Shown here one piece after another: positions 1 to 10,343 of a stretch of DNA of 64,000 nucleotides. Under the pieces are notes generated by a model. The model was not told where the DNA came from. It did not search any database and saw nothing but the letters and a program-made list of their open reading frames with translations. Origin of the DNA: AC-32 sp963717475 (GTDB taxonomy: Bacteria > Actinomycetota > Thermoleophilia > Gaiellales > Gaiellaceae); the NCBI GenBank assembly GCA_963717475.1, contig OY970337.1:1488001-1552000 (forward strand), written 5' to 3'. Each line of letters begins with the position of its first letter. Within the stretch, counting starts at the first letter, position 1. The position numbers were made by a program, and so were the translations under genes.

Positions 1-180
1 GTTTCCGTCTGTGCGCACGAGCTCGAGCAGCCGCGTCAGGCCCGGATGCGCCGCGACGACCTCGCTCGAGCCGCTCTCGAAGAGCGCGCGCCACTCGGGC
101 GGGACGGCCTCGGGGTTCTCGAGGTACTGCTCGAGAAGCGCCCGCGCGTAGCCCGCGTTCAGCCCGTCGACGTCATGCAT
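1..180 (-). CDS. sucA: 2-oxoglutarate dehydrogenase E1 / multifunctional 2-oxoglutarate decarboxylase, N-terminal fragment
   Basis: The first 60 codons of a minus-strand gene that runs off the left edge. Reading from an ATG at 180, the protein starts MHDVDGLNAGYARALLEQYL and continues with ENPEAVPPEWRALFE. This is the conserved N-terminal helix of the E1 component of 2-oxoglutarate dehydrogenase, a segment that in this family mediates contacts with the E2 core. The full enzyme is a ThDP-dependent dehydrogenase of the TCA cycle, about 900 residues or more; in many actinobacteria it is fused to an E2-like domain (Kgd). Only this segment is visible, so ThDP and catalytic motifs cannot be checked. 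It is also possible that this is the related plain SucA form; the fragment cannot separate the two. Confidence 0.75.
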   Translation of the reverse strand, partial: MHDVDGLNAGYARALLEQYLENPEAVPPEWRALFESGSSEVVAAHPGLTRLLELVRTDGN

Positions 181-225
181 GGACACACCTTTGTTCTAGC
201 AGCCGGCATCCCTGCCGGAGCGGCC

Positions 226-486
226 TCAGAAAATGGGGTTGTTCGTGATCACCGCGAGGGCGAGCCCGACGATGAAGCAGAGACCGGAGACGAAGACCGC
301 CGCCGCCGCGAGCCGCGCGTGGCGGCCGCCCATCGCAGTCGCGATCAGCGCGATCAGGATCGCGAAAGGGATCACGCGCGCCGGCCGGTAGGCGAGCCCG
401 ATCAGGCTCGCGAAGAGCGCGAGAGAAGCGAGCAGACCCGCGATCGCGTCGGCCGGACGGGCCTCCTGGATCGGCGTAGCGCTCAC
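226..486 (-). CDS. small membrane protein (86 aa), unknown function
   Basis: An 86-residue protein with about three hydrophobic segments (roughly residues 14-32, 37-51 and 58-80) and almost no soluble part, so it should sit in the cytoplasmic membrane. Its ATG overlaps the stop of the upstream gene (ATGA at 483-486), which indicates translational coupling with the next small membrane protein. I do not recognise a named family; the layout resembles the short DUF4190-like or other multi-span proteins common in actinobacteria, but no diagnostic motif is present. The 39-base spacing to the 2-oxoglutarate dehydrogenase start is too small for much regulation, so the genes may be co-transcribed. Confidence 0.6.
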   Translation of the reverse strand: MSATPIQEARPADAIAGLLASLALFASLIGLAYRPARVIPFAILIALIATAMGGRHARLAAAAVFVSGLCFIVGLALAVITNNPIF

Positions 487-737
487 GCGTGCTGTACCGA
501 GCGGCCGGGCCGCGCGTAACGGCGGGTCGGGGAGCCGTGCGGTCGCGGGTGCAGCCTGCGCCGGCCGTGCGCGCGCGGCGACGGCCGCGGGCCGGGCACC
601 GGCTCAGGCAGCGCGTGCCGCACTACCGCGTGCTCGGGCGGCTCCGGCTCGGCCTTCACCGCCCAGTAGACGACCAGGCAGAGATAGACGATCGGGATCT
701 TCAGGATGAGCATCATGAAGATGAACTCCCAGACCAT
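483..737 (-). CDS. small single-pass membrane protein (84 aa), unknown function
   Basis: Reads from an ATG at 737 to a stop that overlaps the next start by four bases. Residues 3-27 form one hydrophobic segment (VWEFIFMMLILKIPIVYLC is its core). The remaining 57 residues are rich in Pro, Arg and His and look disordered and basic. The predicted topology is an N-terminal anchor with a positively charged tail on the cytoplasmic side. Longer in-frame extensions upstream are possible but lack the composition of a real protein. No known family is recognised. The overlap with the downstream 86-residue protein suggests the two act together. Confidence 0.55.
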   Translation of the reverse strand: MVWEFIFMMLILKIPIVYLCLVVYWAVKAEPEPPEHAVVRHALPEPVPGPRPSPRAHGRRRLHPRPHGSPTRRYARPGRSVQHA

Positions 738-760
738 CGCGGAAGTGTACGAAACCGCGG

Positions 761-1324
761 CTATTTGATCGAGGGCGGAGGCGCGCAGCGGCTCTGCGGA
801 ACGGAGCGCGGCGCGCAGACGCGCAGGCCCTCGTCGAAGAACGCGACGTAGTGCTTCTTCCCGACCCGGTAGTAGACGTCCAGTCCGTTGTACGAGAACG
901 AGCCTTTTCGCAGCGGGCTGACCCCGACCAGGATGTCGACGTCGTCCTTCAGCCCGTGGTACGGCGGCACTGAGTAGCCCGCGAGCAGGTCGAGCTTGCC
1001 GACGAAGTGGCGCGGAGGGAACTCCCGAATCAGGCCGAGGCGCGAGTTCTTCGTGACCAGCGGGCCGAGCAGGAGCGTCCCCGGTGTGCGGTGCAGATAG
1101 ACGACGCGTTCGAGCACTGCCGGCGTCTTGCCTCTGTTCTGGAGGGTCGCGGCGTCCCAGGTTCCGAGCTCCGCGACTCCCATGGGCATCGACCCGTCGC
1201 CCTGGCAGTTCCCGCACGCGAGCGGGCCGCCGCGCTCCACGTGCGCGCCGCTGCCGCAACCGGCGAGAGCGAGCACGAGGAGCGCGGAAGCGAGCACTTC
1301 CGGGAGGCGGCCGGCCTTACCCAC
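761..1324 (-). CDS. putative lipoprotein (187 aa)
   Basis: The N-terminus has a short basic head, a hydrophobic core and the lipobox LALAGC, with the lipidated Cys at about residue 23, so the mature protein should be anchored on the outer face of the membrane. The mature part holds several Cys residues (ACGNCQG near residues 36-42, and two more near the C-terminus) that could form disulfides. A central segment, VVYLHRTPGTLLLGPLV, is strand-like. No enzyme motif is visible and I do not recognise a family. The gene overlaps the stop of the upstream secreted Ig-like protein by 8 bp (1317-1324), so the two are probably translated from one message and may both act at the cell surface. Confidence 0.65.
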   Translation of the reverse strand: MGKAGRLPEVLASALLVLALAGCGSGAHVERGGPLACGNCQGDGSMPMGVAELGTWDAATLQNRGKTPAVLERVVYLHRTPGTLLLGPLVTKNSRLGLIREFPPRHFVGKLDLLAGYSVPPYHGLKDDVDILVGVSPLRKGSFSYNGLDVYYRVGKKHYVAFFDEGLRVCAPRSVPQSRCAPPPSIK

Positions 1325-2831
1325 CGGCGAGGATCCTGGTGGACCTGCCGGGCCTGTTGTCGTTCCCGCAGAGGTAGTGGTCGGTGTTGCGGCCGAAGGC
1401 GTAGTGGTAGCGGACTCGCTGAGAGGCGCCGCTTCTGGCGTGCAGCGCTACTCCCGCAGTGCCGAGGCCGACGACCACACCGGCGCCCCAGGTGCGGAGC
1501 TTGTAGCTCGTCCTGCTGAAGCCGGCGTTCGGCCCGAAGTGGGCGGCATACGCCTTGTACGTCGTCCGGCACTGGTGGAGATAGCGCGACTCGTCTGCGC
1601 CTGGCCAGATTCCGCCCCACCATTCCTTCGGCTCGATCGTGTACCAGGTGGAACAGACCCGGCCGTCCCAGTAGCTGACCCGCTCGTGCTTGTACTTCGC
1701 GTACACGAAGTCGGAGAGGAGGTCGTGCGCCCAGTCCGGCGCCGGATTCGACTCCGAGACGTACTCGGCATCGCCGTGCGTGACGTGCTTAGAGACCCCG
1801 GCGGCGACGTGCCAGACGCCACTGCCGAGGTTGCTCGCGACCGAGATGTTGCTGTCGGCCCTGTTCGCCTCGCCGTACGTGAACGTCCCGTGGGCGTCCT
1901 GAGCGACGTGGAGCTCGCCGATGATCGTCGCATCCCGCTCCGTCGCGACGAGCGTCGTCCTGTCCTCCGCGAGCCAGCACGCAGGCGACTCCACGTCCGG
2001 CCCGCCTCCGCCGGCGATCGAGCCGCCCTGGGGATCGAGGTCGACGTCGTCCGGCAGGACCGGGTAGTCCGGATCGGTCGCGGGCGTGTCTGCCTGGTCG
2101 GGGCCTTGCCAGCTGCCGCTGCCGTCCCACCTGCGGCTCGAGACCGCGTAGTACGGCACGTCACCTGCGGTGCCCTCCACTGCGAGATTGGCCCAGCCCT
2201 GGTCGTCCGTCAGCCCCTCGGGATCCGCGCGCAGCTCGTAGTAGCCGTCGCTCCCGCTGGTCGTCCGGTCGATCGGCGCCGACTGGCTGCCGGAGTCGTC
2301 GAGAACGGCGTAGAGCGCGACCGCCGCGCCGGCGACCGGCTGCCCGTTCGCGTCGTGCACGTGGCCCCGCACGGCGACCGGCGGCGGAGGGCTCACCGGA
2401 ACGACGGAGTTCGAGCTCTGAGCGTACGGGAGGTAGCAGCCGTAGTCGTCGTCGCAGGCCGAGACCGCGGAGCGCAGCTCGTGGCCGACATCGGCGGGCT
2501 GGATCGTGTACGTGAAGCCGGCCGGCGCTCCCTCGACCCAGTCGGGGCCGCTGACGACCACGCCGTCGCGCAGCCACTCCTTGTAGAAGCCCGTGAACGG
2601 CTCGCCGCCGCAGGTCGCCCAGCCGCCGCCGCTCGACGTGATCGTGTCGCCGGCGTGGGCCGGATCCGGCGCCGTGAGGAGAGGTCTCGAGCTCAGCGTG
2701 ATCTCCCCGTACCAGCAGTTCGTGCCCGCGCGGGCGCGGCCCCCGCCGGCGAGCGCGGCGACCACGATTGCGAGCGCCGCTGCGGCCGCGAGCAGCGGCC
2801 AATAGGTACTGCGAAGTGCGCGACTGGACAT
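1317..2831 (-). CDS. secreted protein with Ig-like and carboxypeptidase-regulatory-like domains (504 aa)
   Basis: An N-terminal signal sequence or anchor (about residues 9-30, Ala/Leu/Val-rich) is followed by an Ig-like segment (about 35-148) that ends in ADVGHELRSAVSA. This is the same signature found in the Ig-like modules of the secreted hydrolases at 24-33 kb. Residues about 152-235 (VRGHVHDANGQPVAGAAV) match the carboxypeptidase-regulatory-like beta-sandwich. The C-terminal half, about 270-504, is rich in Trp, Tyr and Cys and is not recognised. A clear ribosome-binding site (AAAGGAG at 2838-2844, six bases from the ATG) fixes the start. The protein is likely exported and may bind a surface polymer; no catalytic motif is visible. 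Confidence 0.7.
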   Translation of the reverse strand: MSSRALRSTYWPLLAAAAALAIVVAALAGGGRARAGTNCWYGEITLSSRPLLTAPDPAHAGDTITSSGGGWATCGGEPFTGFYKEWLRDGVVVSGPDWVEGAPAGFTYTIQPADVGHELRSAVSACDDDYGCYLPYAQSSNSVVPVSPPPPVAVRGHVHDANGQPVAGAAVALYAVLDDSGSQSAPIDRTTSGSDGYYELRADPEGLTDDQGWANLAVEGTAGDVPYYAVSSRRWDGSGSWQGPDQADTPATDPDYPVLPDDVDLDPQGGSIAGGGGPDVESPACWLAEDRTTLVATERDATIIGELHVAQDAHGTFTYGEANRADSNISVASNLGSGVWHVAAGVSKHVTHGDAEYVSESNPAPDWAHDLLSDFVYAKYKHERVSYWDGRVCSTWYTIEPKEWWGGIWPGADESRYLHQCRTTYKAYAAHFGPNAGFSRTSYKLRTWGAGVVVGLGTAGVALHARSGASQRVRYHYAFGRNTDHYLCGNDNRPGRSTRILAGG

Positions 2832-2837
2832 CCTGGG

Positions 2838-2844
2838 CTCCTTT
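2838..2844 (-). promoter_or_regulatory. ribosome-binding site for the secreted Ig-like protein
   Basis: AAAGGAG on the minus strand, six bases before the ATG at 2831. It is one of the few strong Shine-Dalgarno sites in the window and decides the start of the 504-residue secreted protein. Confidence 0.6.
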
Positions 2845-2920
2845 CACGCGTCCCTTCACGGGGCGATACGTCCTGGCTGATCGACTCCCGTCGAGGGTAG
2901 GCGTGTCCGGCGCACGTGTC

Positions 2921-2938
2921 TGTCACGAGACTGTGTCG
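2921..2938. promoter_or_regulatory. operator-like imperfect palindrome TGTCAC-N6-GTGTCG
   Basis: TGTCACGAGACTGTGTCG lies in the 157-bp gap between hyuB and the secreted Ig-like gene. A very similar 18-mer, TGTCACGAGAGCGTGAAA, occurs on the opposite strand at 4480-4497, just before hyuB. Over 24 bases the two agree at 19 positions. Both fit an ideal palindrome TGTCAC-N6-GTGACA imperfectly, which is the shape of a dimeric repressor or activator site. A small inverted repeat TGTCG-N6-CGACA (2933-2948) overlaps the right half. The rest of the gap shows no gene. The regulator is unknown. Confidence 0.35.
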
Positions 2939-2988
2939 AAAGTGCGACATCTGCCTGCGCGGGTCCTACCGCGTCGCGGACGCCGTGC

Positions 2989-4465
2989 CTAGTGACCGTT
3001 TTGGACCGGTCCGAAGCCGCCGCCGCCCGGCGTCTCGACCCGCACGAGGTCTCCCGCGGCGAGGTCTCGCGTCGCCTTTCCGGGCAGCTCGGATCCGTTC
3101 AGGAAGTTGCGTCCCGGCTCTCCGGGCTCGCCCCCGTGCGCGCCCTGCGGCGGGTGCAGCCGGCGCTCGCCGACCACCGACAGCCGGCACGATTCGAGCA
3201 CGCGCAGTTCGCGCACGACGCCGTCTCCGCCCGAATGGAGGCCGCGACCACCGGAGCCGAGCCGCAGCAAATGCCGTTCTACGCGGAGCGGATACGACAG
3301 CTCCAGCGCCTCGGCAGGGGTGGACAGGGTGTTCGACATCGCGACGTGCACGCCGGACGGCCCGTCCACGTCGGGGCAGGCGCCCTGCCCGCCGCCGACC
3401 GTCTCGTAGTACGTGAAGCGGTCGTTGCCGACGGTCAGGTTGTTCATCGTCCCCTGGCCCTGCGCCGGCACCGCGAGAGCCTGGGAGAAGGCGGCGAAGA
3501 CGACGTCGACGATCCTGCTCGAGGTCTCGACGTTCCCGGCAGCCACGGCCGCCGGAGGGCGGGCGTTGACGAGGCACCCTTCGGGAGCGCGGACCCGGAC
3601 GGGGGCGAAGGCGCCCCCCGAGGCGGGCACGTCGGGGCCGGTGAGGCAGCGCACGACGAAGTAGCACGCCGACCGCGCGACCGCGAGCGGGCAGTTGAGG
3701 TTCCCCTCGTGCTGCGCGGCGGTCCCCGCGAAGTCGATCTCGAGCTCCTCGCCGGCGACAGTCACCGCGGCGCGGATCTCGAGCTCGCCGCCGCCTGCGG
3801 GCTCCAGTACGTCGGCCGCCTCGAACCGCCCATCCGGAATCCGCGCGATCGCCGCGCGTACAAGGCGTTCCGAGTAGGCGTAGAGCTCTTCCATCGCGGC
3901 CTCGACACGCTCGGTTCCGCGGCGCGCGCAGAGCTCCCGGAGACGACCGTCAGCGAGCCGGTGCGCCGCCAGCTGCGCGCGGAGGTCGCCGCGGCGCTCG
4001 TCCGGCTCGCGCATGCGTGAGACGAGGCGGTCGAGTGTCACGTCGTCCAGGCGCGTCGGCGGGATCACGACGCCCTCCTCGTCGAGCCGGCGCGAGCCCG
4101 CGGGCAGGCTGCCGGGCTCTCGGCCGCCGACGTCGGCGTGGTGCGCGCGCGTCACGGCGAAGCCGACCGGCGTGCGTGTGACGAGCGTGATGTCGGGCAA
4201 GTGCGTCCCGCCCGTGAACGGGTCGTTGAGGATGAAGACGTCGCCGGGCCCGGGATCGTGCGCGCGGACGGCGGCGACCGCGTCGGGCATCGCGCCGAGG
4301 TGGACCGGGATGTGCTCGGCCTGGGCGATCATGCGGCCGCGCCGGTCGAAGAGCGCGGTCGAGCAGTCGCGCCGCTCCTTGATGTTCGCGGAGAAGGCGG
4401 CGCGGATCAGGACCGCGCCCATCTCCTCCGCGACCGAACGGAGCGCGGCGCCGATCAGCTGGAGC

Positions 4466-4476
<11 letters not shown>
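2989..4476 (-). CDS. hyuB: hydantoinase / oxoprolinase subunit B (HyuB-like)
   Basis: The B subunit of an N-methylhydantoinase or 5-oxoprolinase-type enzyme, which with HyuA opens cyclic amides using ATP. Family hallmarks are the N-terminal segment NIKERRDCSTALFD, the block HIPVHLGAMPDAV, FILNDPFTGGTHLPDIT, the pair RAHHADVGG and the C-terminal end ETPGGGGFG. At about 495 residues it is somewhat shorter than the usual 510-580. The start is uncertain: I prefer GTG at 4476, where family homology begins (VELELQLIGAALRSVAEEMG). An in-frame ATG at 4500 would add MCHESVKK, but that stretch also forms an operator-like palindrome. With the GTG start it overlaps hyuA by 11 bp, so HyuA and HyuB should be translated together. 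Confidence 0.9.
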
Positions 4477-6241
<1,765 letters not shown>

Positions 6242-6245
6242 CGCG

Positions 6246-8427
6246 TCAGGCGCCGAGCACGTCCGAGAGCGCACCGACGAGCAGCTCGGAGTGCTCGTCG
6301 CCGAAGACGAGCGGCGGCCGGATCTTGAGCACGTTGCCGTCCCGACCGGTTCGGCCGATCAGCACACCGCGCTCACGCATCCCGTTGACCGCAGCCTCGG
6401 CGCGCGCCGCCGATTCGAGCTCGACGCCCAGGAGCAGGCCGGCACCACGCACCTCCACCGCCCCGAGCGCCTCGAGAGACCGCCGCAGAGCAGCGCCGAC
6501 GCGGGCGGCGCGCTCGACGAGGCCCTCGTCCTCCAGAACATCGAGCACCGCGAGGGCCGCCTGGGCCGCGACCGGGTTTCCGCCGAAGGTGCTGAAGACG
6601 CTCGTCTGCGCCGCAAACCGCTCGACGAGATCGCCGCGCGCGACCACGGCCGCGACGGGGTAGCCGTTCCCCATCGGCTTGCCGAGAGTGACCGCGTCCG
6701 GCGCGAGCCCGTAGCGCGCGAACGCCCAGAGCTCGCCGCCGAGGCGGCCGTGTCCCGCCTGGACCTCATCCGCGACGAAGACGCCGCCCGCCGCGCGCGT
6801 CTGCTCGACCACGGTCTGGAGCTCGGCGGATTCGGGGACGTGCACGCCGTCGCTCGTGAAGGCGGTGTCGAGGAAGGTCGCCGCGAGCCCGTGCCCGCTG
6901 CGCCTCGAGCCGCTCGATCGCCTCCGCCAGCCCCACCCCCGGCGGCGCGACGGTCTCGACGTGCTCGGGCCGGTGACCCGCCGGCCACTCCTCCGGCGAG
7001 AGGTCGGCGATCGCCGTGGTCACGCCGTGGTACGCGTGCTCGGTCACGACCGCGCCGCGGTTGCCGGTCGCCGCGAGCGCGAGGCGCCACGCAAGCTCGT
7101 TCGCCTCGCTGCCCGAGTTGACGACGAGGACGGTGTCGAGCCCCGAGCCCGGCGGCATCGACGCGACGAGGCGCTCGCCGAGCTCGACGAGCGGCTCGTA
7201 CAGGTAGCGCGCGTGGGTGTTCAGCCGGCGGGTCTGGCGGACAACCGCCTCGGTGACGCGCGGGTGGCAGTGCCCGACGACCGGAACGTTGTTGTAGGCG
7301 TCGAGCAGCCGCGTCCCGTCCGCCTCGAACAGCCAGACGCCCTCCCCCCGGACGACGTGGACCGGACGGTCGTACGTGAGCGCCGTCAGCGCAGGGCCGA
7401 GGACGCGACCGCGTCGGGCGGCGAGCTCTCCCGTCGGCACCGCCGGCCGCGCCGCGCCGAGCCGGTACGAGACCTCGTCGGCTCCGAGCTCGTCGAAGGT
7501 CTCCAGCAGCGCCCAGGAGTCGGCGTCCCAGAGCTCGATGTACTCCCGGTTCTCCGGGTAGCGCTCCGCGCGCCACGCACTGATGGCGACGATCGTCGCC
7601 AGCCGCGCGGTGACGAGATCGCCCAGCACCTCGAGCTCCTCGGGCTCGAACGGGACGAGCGCCGCATAGCCGTCGATTGCGATCCGCGCGACGCGGAAGA
7701 GGTCTCCTTCCGGCCGCCCGCGCAGGAGCGAGGCGAGCGCCACGGCGAAGTCGCCCACCTGCGCCGAGTGCGCAATGTCGCCGAAGTCGACGATTCCGGA
7801 GACGCGCCCCTGGTCGTCGAGCAGGATGTTGTCGAGGTTGAAGTCGCCGTGGACGACCTGCGCCCGCAGGCGCGGCCAGAGCAGGACGACGCGGTCCTCG
7901 AAGCGGTCGAGCACGCGCTCGAGCAGCCGGCGCCGGCTCTCGTCAGGCACAGCCTCGAGCAGCGGCCGCAGGCCGGGCGTGTTTTTCAGGTCCCAGAGCA
8001 GGTGACGGCCCGCCGCGGGATGGAAGAAGCCGCGGAGCGCGAGGTTGAGCCGGGCGTGCGTCGCCGCGTAGGCGCGCACCGCATCGTCGGGAAGCTCCGG
8101 GCCCCAGTGTCGTCCCTGCAGCCGCCGGAAGAGCCGGACGAGGTGGCCCTGCGCCTCGACGGCGGGCGTCGGCTGCGCGACCGGCAGCCCGGGGTCGATC
8201 CGCGCGACGTGCAGCACCGCCTCCCGCTCGAGGTCGAGCACGGCGGCGTCCTCGCCGCTGTTCGAGATCTTGAGGACGCCCCCGCCCGCGCCGTCCTCGA
8301 TCAGGAACGCCTGGTCGCGCTCGCTGCCGAGCGCGGTCGCCGACCCGGACACGCCGAACAGCTCGGCCGCGAGCTCGGCCGCCTGCTCCGGCGTGAAGCG
8401 CGGGGGCTCTGCCTCGAGGACGCTCAT
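6246..8427 (-). CDS. aminoglycoside-phosphotransferase-like kinase fused to class III aminotransferase (1-bp frameshift)
   Basis: About 727 codons. The N-terminal 330 residues form a phosphotransferase (APH) fold with the catalytic loop VVHGDFNLDNILLD and metal-binding DFGD. The rest is a class III PLP-dependent aminotransferase with the LLDAYNNVPVVGHCHP block and the PLP lysine in TLGKPMGNGYPVA. Such kinase-aminotransferase fusions are known in bacteria and are often annotated around phospho-amino-alcohol or amino-acid metabolism; here the substrate is unknown. The aminotransferase half is broken: near 6894-6896 (GGG on the coding strand) one extra base shifts EAQR into a wrong frame, and removing it restores HGLAATFLDT. 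Total length is 3n+1, as expected for one insertion. Its position next to hyuAB suggests catabolism of a cyclic amide nitrogen source. Confidence 0.85.
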
Positions 8428-8446
8428 GCGGTGCAAGACTTGCACG

Positions 8447-8869
8447 GTGGAGCTACCCGAGAGCGCGAGGGAACTGATCGAGTCGGGCGCGCTGGCGCAC
8501 CTGGTCACGCTCAACGGGGACGGCTCGCCCCAGGTGACGTGCATCTGGGTCGGGCTCGAGGGCGACGAGCTCGTCTCCGGGCACCTGTCGAGTGCCCAGC
8601 GCAAGCTCCGCAACATCCAGCGCGACCCGCGCGTGTCGATGTCGATCGAAGGGACGCGCGTCCACCCGCCCGGGCTCAAGGAGTACCTCGTGATCCACGG
8701 GCACGCGCGGCTCGAGGAAGGCCGCGCGCCCGAGCTGCTGCAGCGCCTGGCGCGCACGTACCTCGGGCCTGACGTCAAGTTCCCGCCGATGGACGACCCG
8801 CCAGCCGGGCACGTGATGCACGTCGCGGTCGAGCGCATCGGCGGCATCGGCCCCTGGGCCGCGCGGTGA
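8447..8869 (+). CDS. PPOX-class F420- or FMN-dependent oxidoreductase
   Basis: A protein of about 140 residues of the pyridoxamine-5'-phosphate-oxidase-like split-barrel family. Features are HLVTLNGDGSPQVTCIWVG at the start of the barrel, the segment KLRNIQRDPRVSMSI typical of the F420-binding group, and a terminal IGGIGPW motif seen in this subfamily. It likely reduces or oxidises a small molecule with F420 or FMN; the substrate is not visible. I place the start at GTG 8447 (VELPESARELIE). An in-frame ATG at 8426 adds seven residues, two of them Cys, and overlaps the divergent fusion gene. The stop overlaps the next start (GTGA, 8866-8869), so it is coupled to the RidA-like gene. Confidence 0.85.
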   Translation: MELPESARELIESGALAHLVTLNGDGSPQVTCIWVGLEGDELVSGHLSSAQRKLRNIQRDPRVSMSIEGTRVHPPGLKEYLVIHGHARLEEGRAPELLQRLARTYLGPDVKFPPMDDPPAGHVMHVAVERIGGIGPWAAR

Positions 8870-9345
8870 GGATCGAGGCGAGGCTCGAGGAGCTCGGGCT
8901 CGTCCTGCCCGAGCCGATCCAGGCGCCGCCGGGCGCCCGGCTGCCGTTCGTCTTCGCACGGCTCGGGGCCGGCCGGCTGTACGTCTCCGGCCACGGCCCG
9001 CAGGCCGCGGACGGCGCGCTGCTGCCGCTGCGCGGCAAGGTCGGCGCCGAGGTCTCGTCCGAGGAGGGGTACGAAGCGGCGCGCGCGGTCGCCCTCTCGA
9101 TGCTCGGAACGCTGAAGCGCGAGCTCGGGGACCTCGACCGCGTGAGCGCCTGGCTGCGCGTCTTCGGCATGGTCAACTCCGCGCCCGGGTTCACGGACCA
9201 GCCCGCGGTGATCAACGGCTTCTCGGACCTGATCCTCGACCTCTACGGGCCGGAGGCCGGGCAGCACGCGCGCTCCGCCGTGGGCCTGGCCGAGCTGCCG
9301 TTCGGAATCCCGGTCGAGATCGAGGCCGAGGTCGCGGTCGACTGA
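8866..9345 (+). CDS. RidA / YjgF-family protein (159 aa)
   Basis: Belongs to the RidA/YjgF/YER057c superfamily, specifically the longer YjgH/TdcF-like branch of about 150-160 residues. Visible family features are RLYVSGHGPQ, GKVGAEVSSEEGYEAAR, a central LGDLDRVSAWLRVFGMVNS and the C-terminal GLAELPFGIPVEIEAEVAV. Family members with a conserved Arg hydrolyse reactive enamine/imine intermediates released by PLP enzymes. The neighbouring serine/threonine dehydratase, whose product is such an enamine, makes this role attractive here. In this copy the usual catalytic Arg of the RidA subgroup is not obvious, so deaminase activity is uncertain. The gene starts with GTG at 8866, overlapping the upstream stop. 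Confidence 0.85.
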   Translation: MRIEARLEELGLVLPEPIQAPPGARLPFVFARLGAGRLYVSGHGPQAADGALLPLRGKVGAEVSSEEGYEAARAVALSMLGTLKRELGDLDRVSAWLRVFGMVNSAPGFTDQPAVINGFSDLILDLYGPEAGQHARSAVGLAELPFGIPVEIEAEVAVD

Positions 9346-10343
9346 GCTACGCGCCGATACCCCTGGCGGAGATCGAGGCCGCGCGCGAGCGAATCGCCGG
9401 CTCGGTGGTGCGCACGCCGCTGCTACGCCTGCAGCACGACGGGCCCGGCGAGGTCTTCCTGAAGCTCGAGAACCTGCAGCCGATCGGCTCGTTCAAGCTC
9501 CGCGGCGCGGGCAACGCGCTGGCGCTGGCGGAGCCCGACGAGCTCGCCGCGGGGATCTGGACCGCGAGTGCCGGAAACATGGCGCAGGCCGTCGCCTGGC
9601 ACGCGCGCGAGCGCGGGCTCCCGTGCACCGTGGTCGTCCCGGAAACGGCGCCGCGGGCCAAGCTCGACGCGATCGAGCGCCTCGGCGGCGAGATCATCCC
9701 GGTGCCGTTCGCGACCTGGTGGGAGACCTTCCGGACACGCTCGTACCCGGGAATCGACGGCTTCTTCGTGCACCCGTTCAGCGACCCGGCCGTGATGGCG
9801 GGAAACGGGACGATCGGCCTCGAGATCGCGGAGGACCTGCCCGACGCGGACGCGGTGCTCGTCCCGTACGGCGGCGGCGGGCTGATCTGCGGGATCGCCT
9901 CGGCGCTGCGGGCGGTCGCTCCCGCCTGCAAGGTGTTCGCCTGCGAGGTCGGGACCGCTGCACCGCTCGCGCCGTCGCTCGCCGCGGGTGAGCCGGTGGA
10001 GGTGGAGCACGTCGCGAGCTTCGTGGACGGGATCGGCGCACCAACTGTGTTCCCCGAGATGCTCGCCCTCGCTCGGCAGCTCGTGGCGGGCTCGATCGTC
10101 GTGGGGCTCGACGCGATCGCCGGGGCGGTCCGACTGCTCGCGGAGCGGACCCGCGTGGTCGCCGAAGGCGCAGGGGCGGCGGCGGTCGCGGCGGCGCTGA
10201 GCGGCGAGGCGGGCGGCGGCAGGATCGTCTGCGTCGTTTCGGGCGGGAACATCGACCGCGCGAAGCTGGCCACGATCCTCGCCGGTGAAACTCCTTCAGT
10301 CGGGCAGGAGCGGCGGGTCGAGCCCGCGCCTGCCCCCGAGTAG
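9342..10343 (+). CDS. serine/threonine dehydratase (PLP-dependent)
   Basis: A fold-type II PLP enzyme that deaminates threonine or serine to a 2-oxoacid. The PLP lysine is K52 (counting from 9342) in PIGSFKLRGAGNAL; the glycine-rich phosphate loop is PYGGGGLICG; and VSGGN is the C-terminal cofactor contact. It lacks a regulatory ACT domain, so it is of the catabolic type. Homology reaches upstream to PLAEIEAARERIAG, but no ATG, GTG or TTG lies before it in frame. The first conventional start is GTG at 9405. A CTG at 9342 overlaps the RidA stop as CTGA and would give the complete N-terminus, so I use it. The 3' end overlaps the convergent dinB by 48 bp. Confidence 0.85.
   Translation: MSYAPIPLAEIEAARERIAGSVVRTPLLRLQHDGPGEVFLKLENLQPIGSFKLRGAGNALALAEPDELAAGIWTASAGNMAQAVAWHARERGLPCTVVVPETAPRAKLDAIERLGGEIIPVPFATWWETFRTRSYPGIDGFFVHPFSDPAVMAGNGTIGLEIAEDLPDADAVLVPYGGGGLICGIASALRAVAPACKVFACEVGTAAPLAPSLAAGEPVEVEHVASFVDGIGAPTVFPEMLALARQLVAGSIVVGLDAIAGAVRLLAERTRVVAEGAGAAAVAAALSGEAGGGRIVCVVSGGNIDRAKLATILAGETPSVGQERRVEPAPAPE

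Noticed and set aside
1128..2900. A 590-codon plus-strand open frame opposite the lipoprotein and Ig-like genes
   Set aside because: The minus strand has a ribosome-binding site, signal peptide, lipobox and domain homology; the plus frame has only Arg/Val/Pro-rich sequence.
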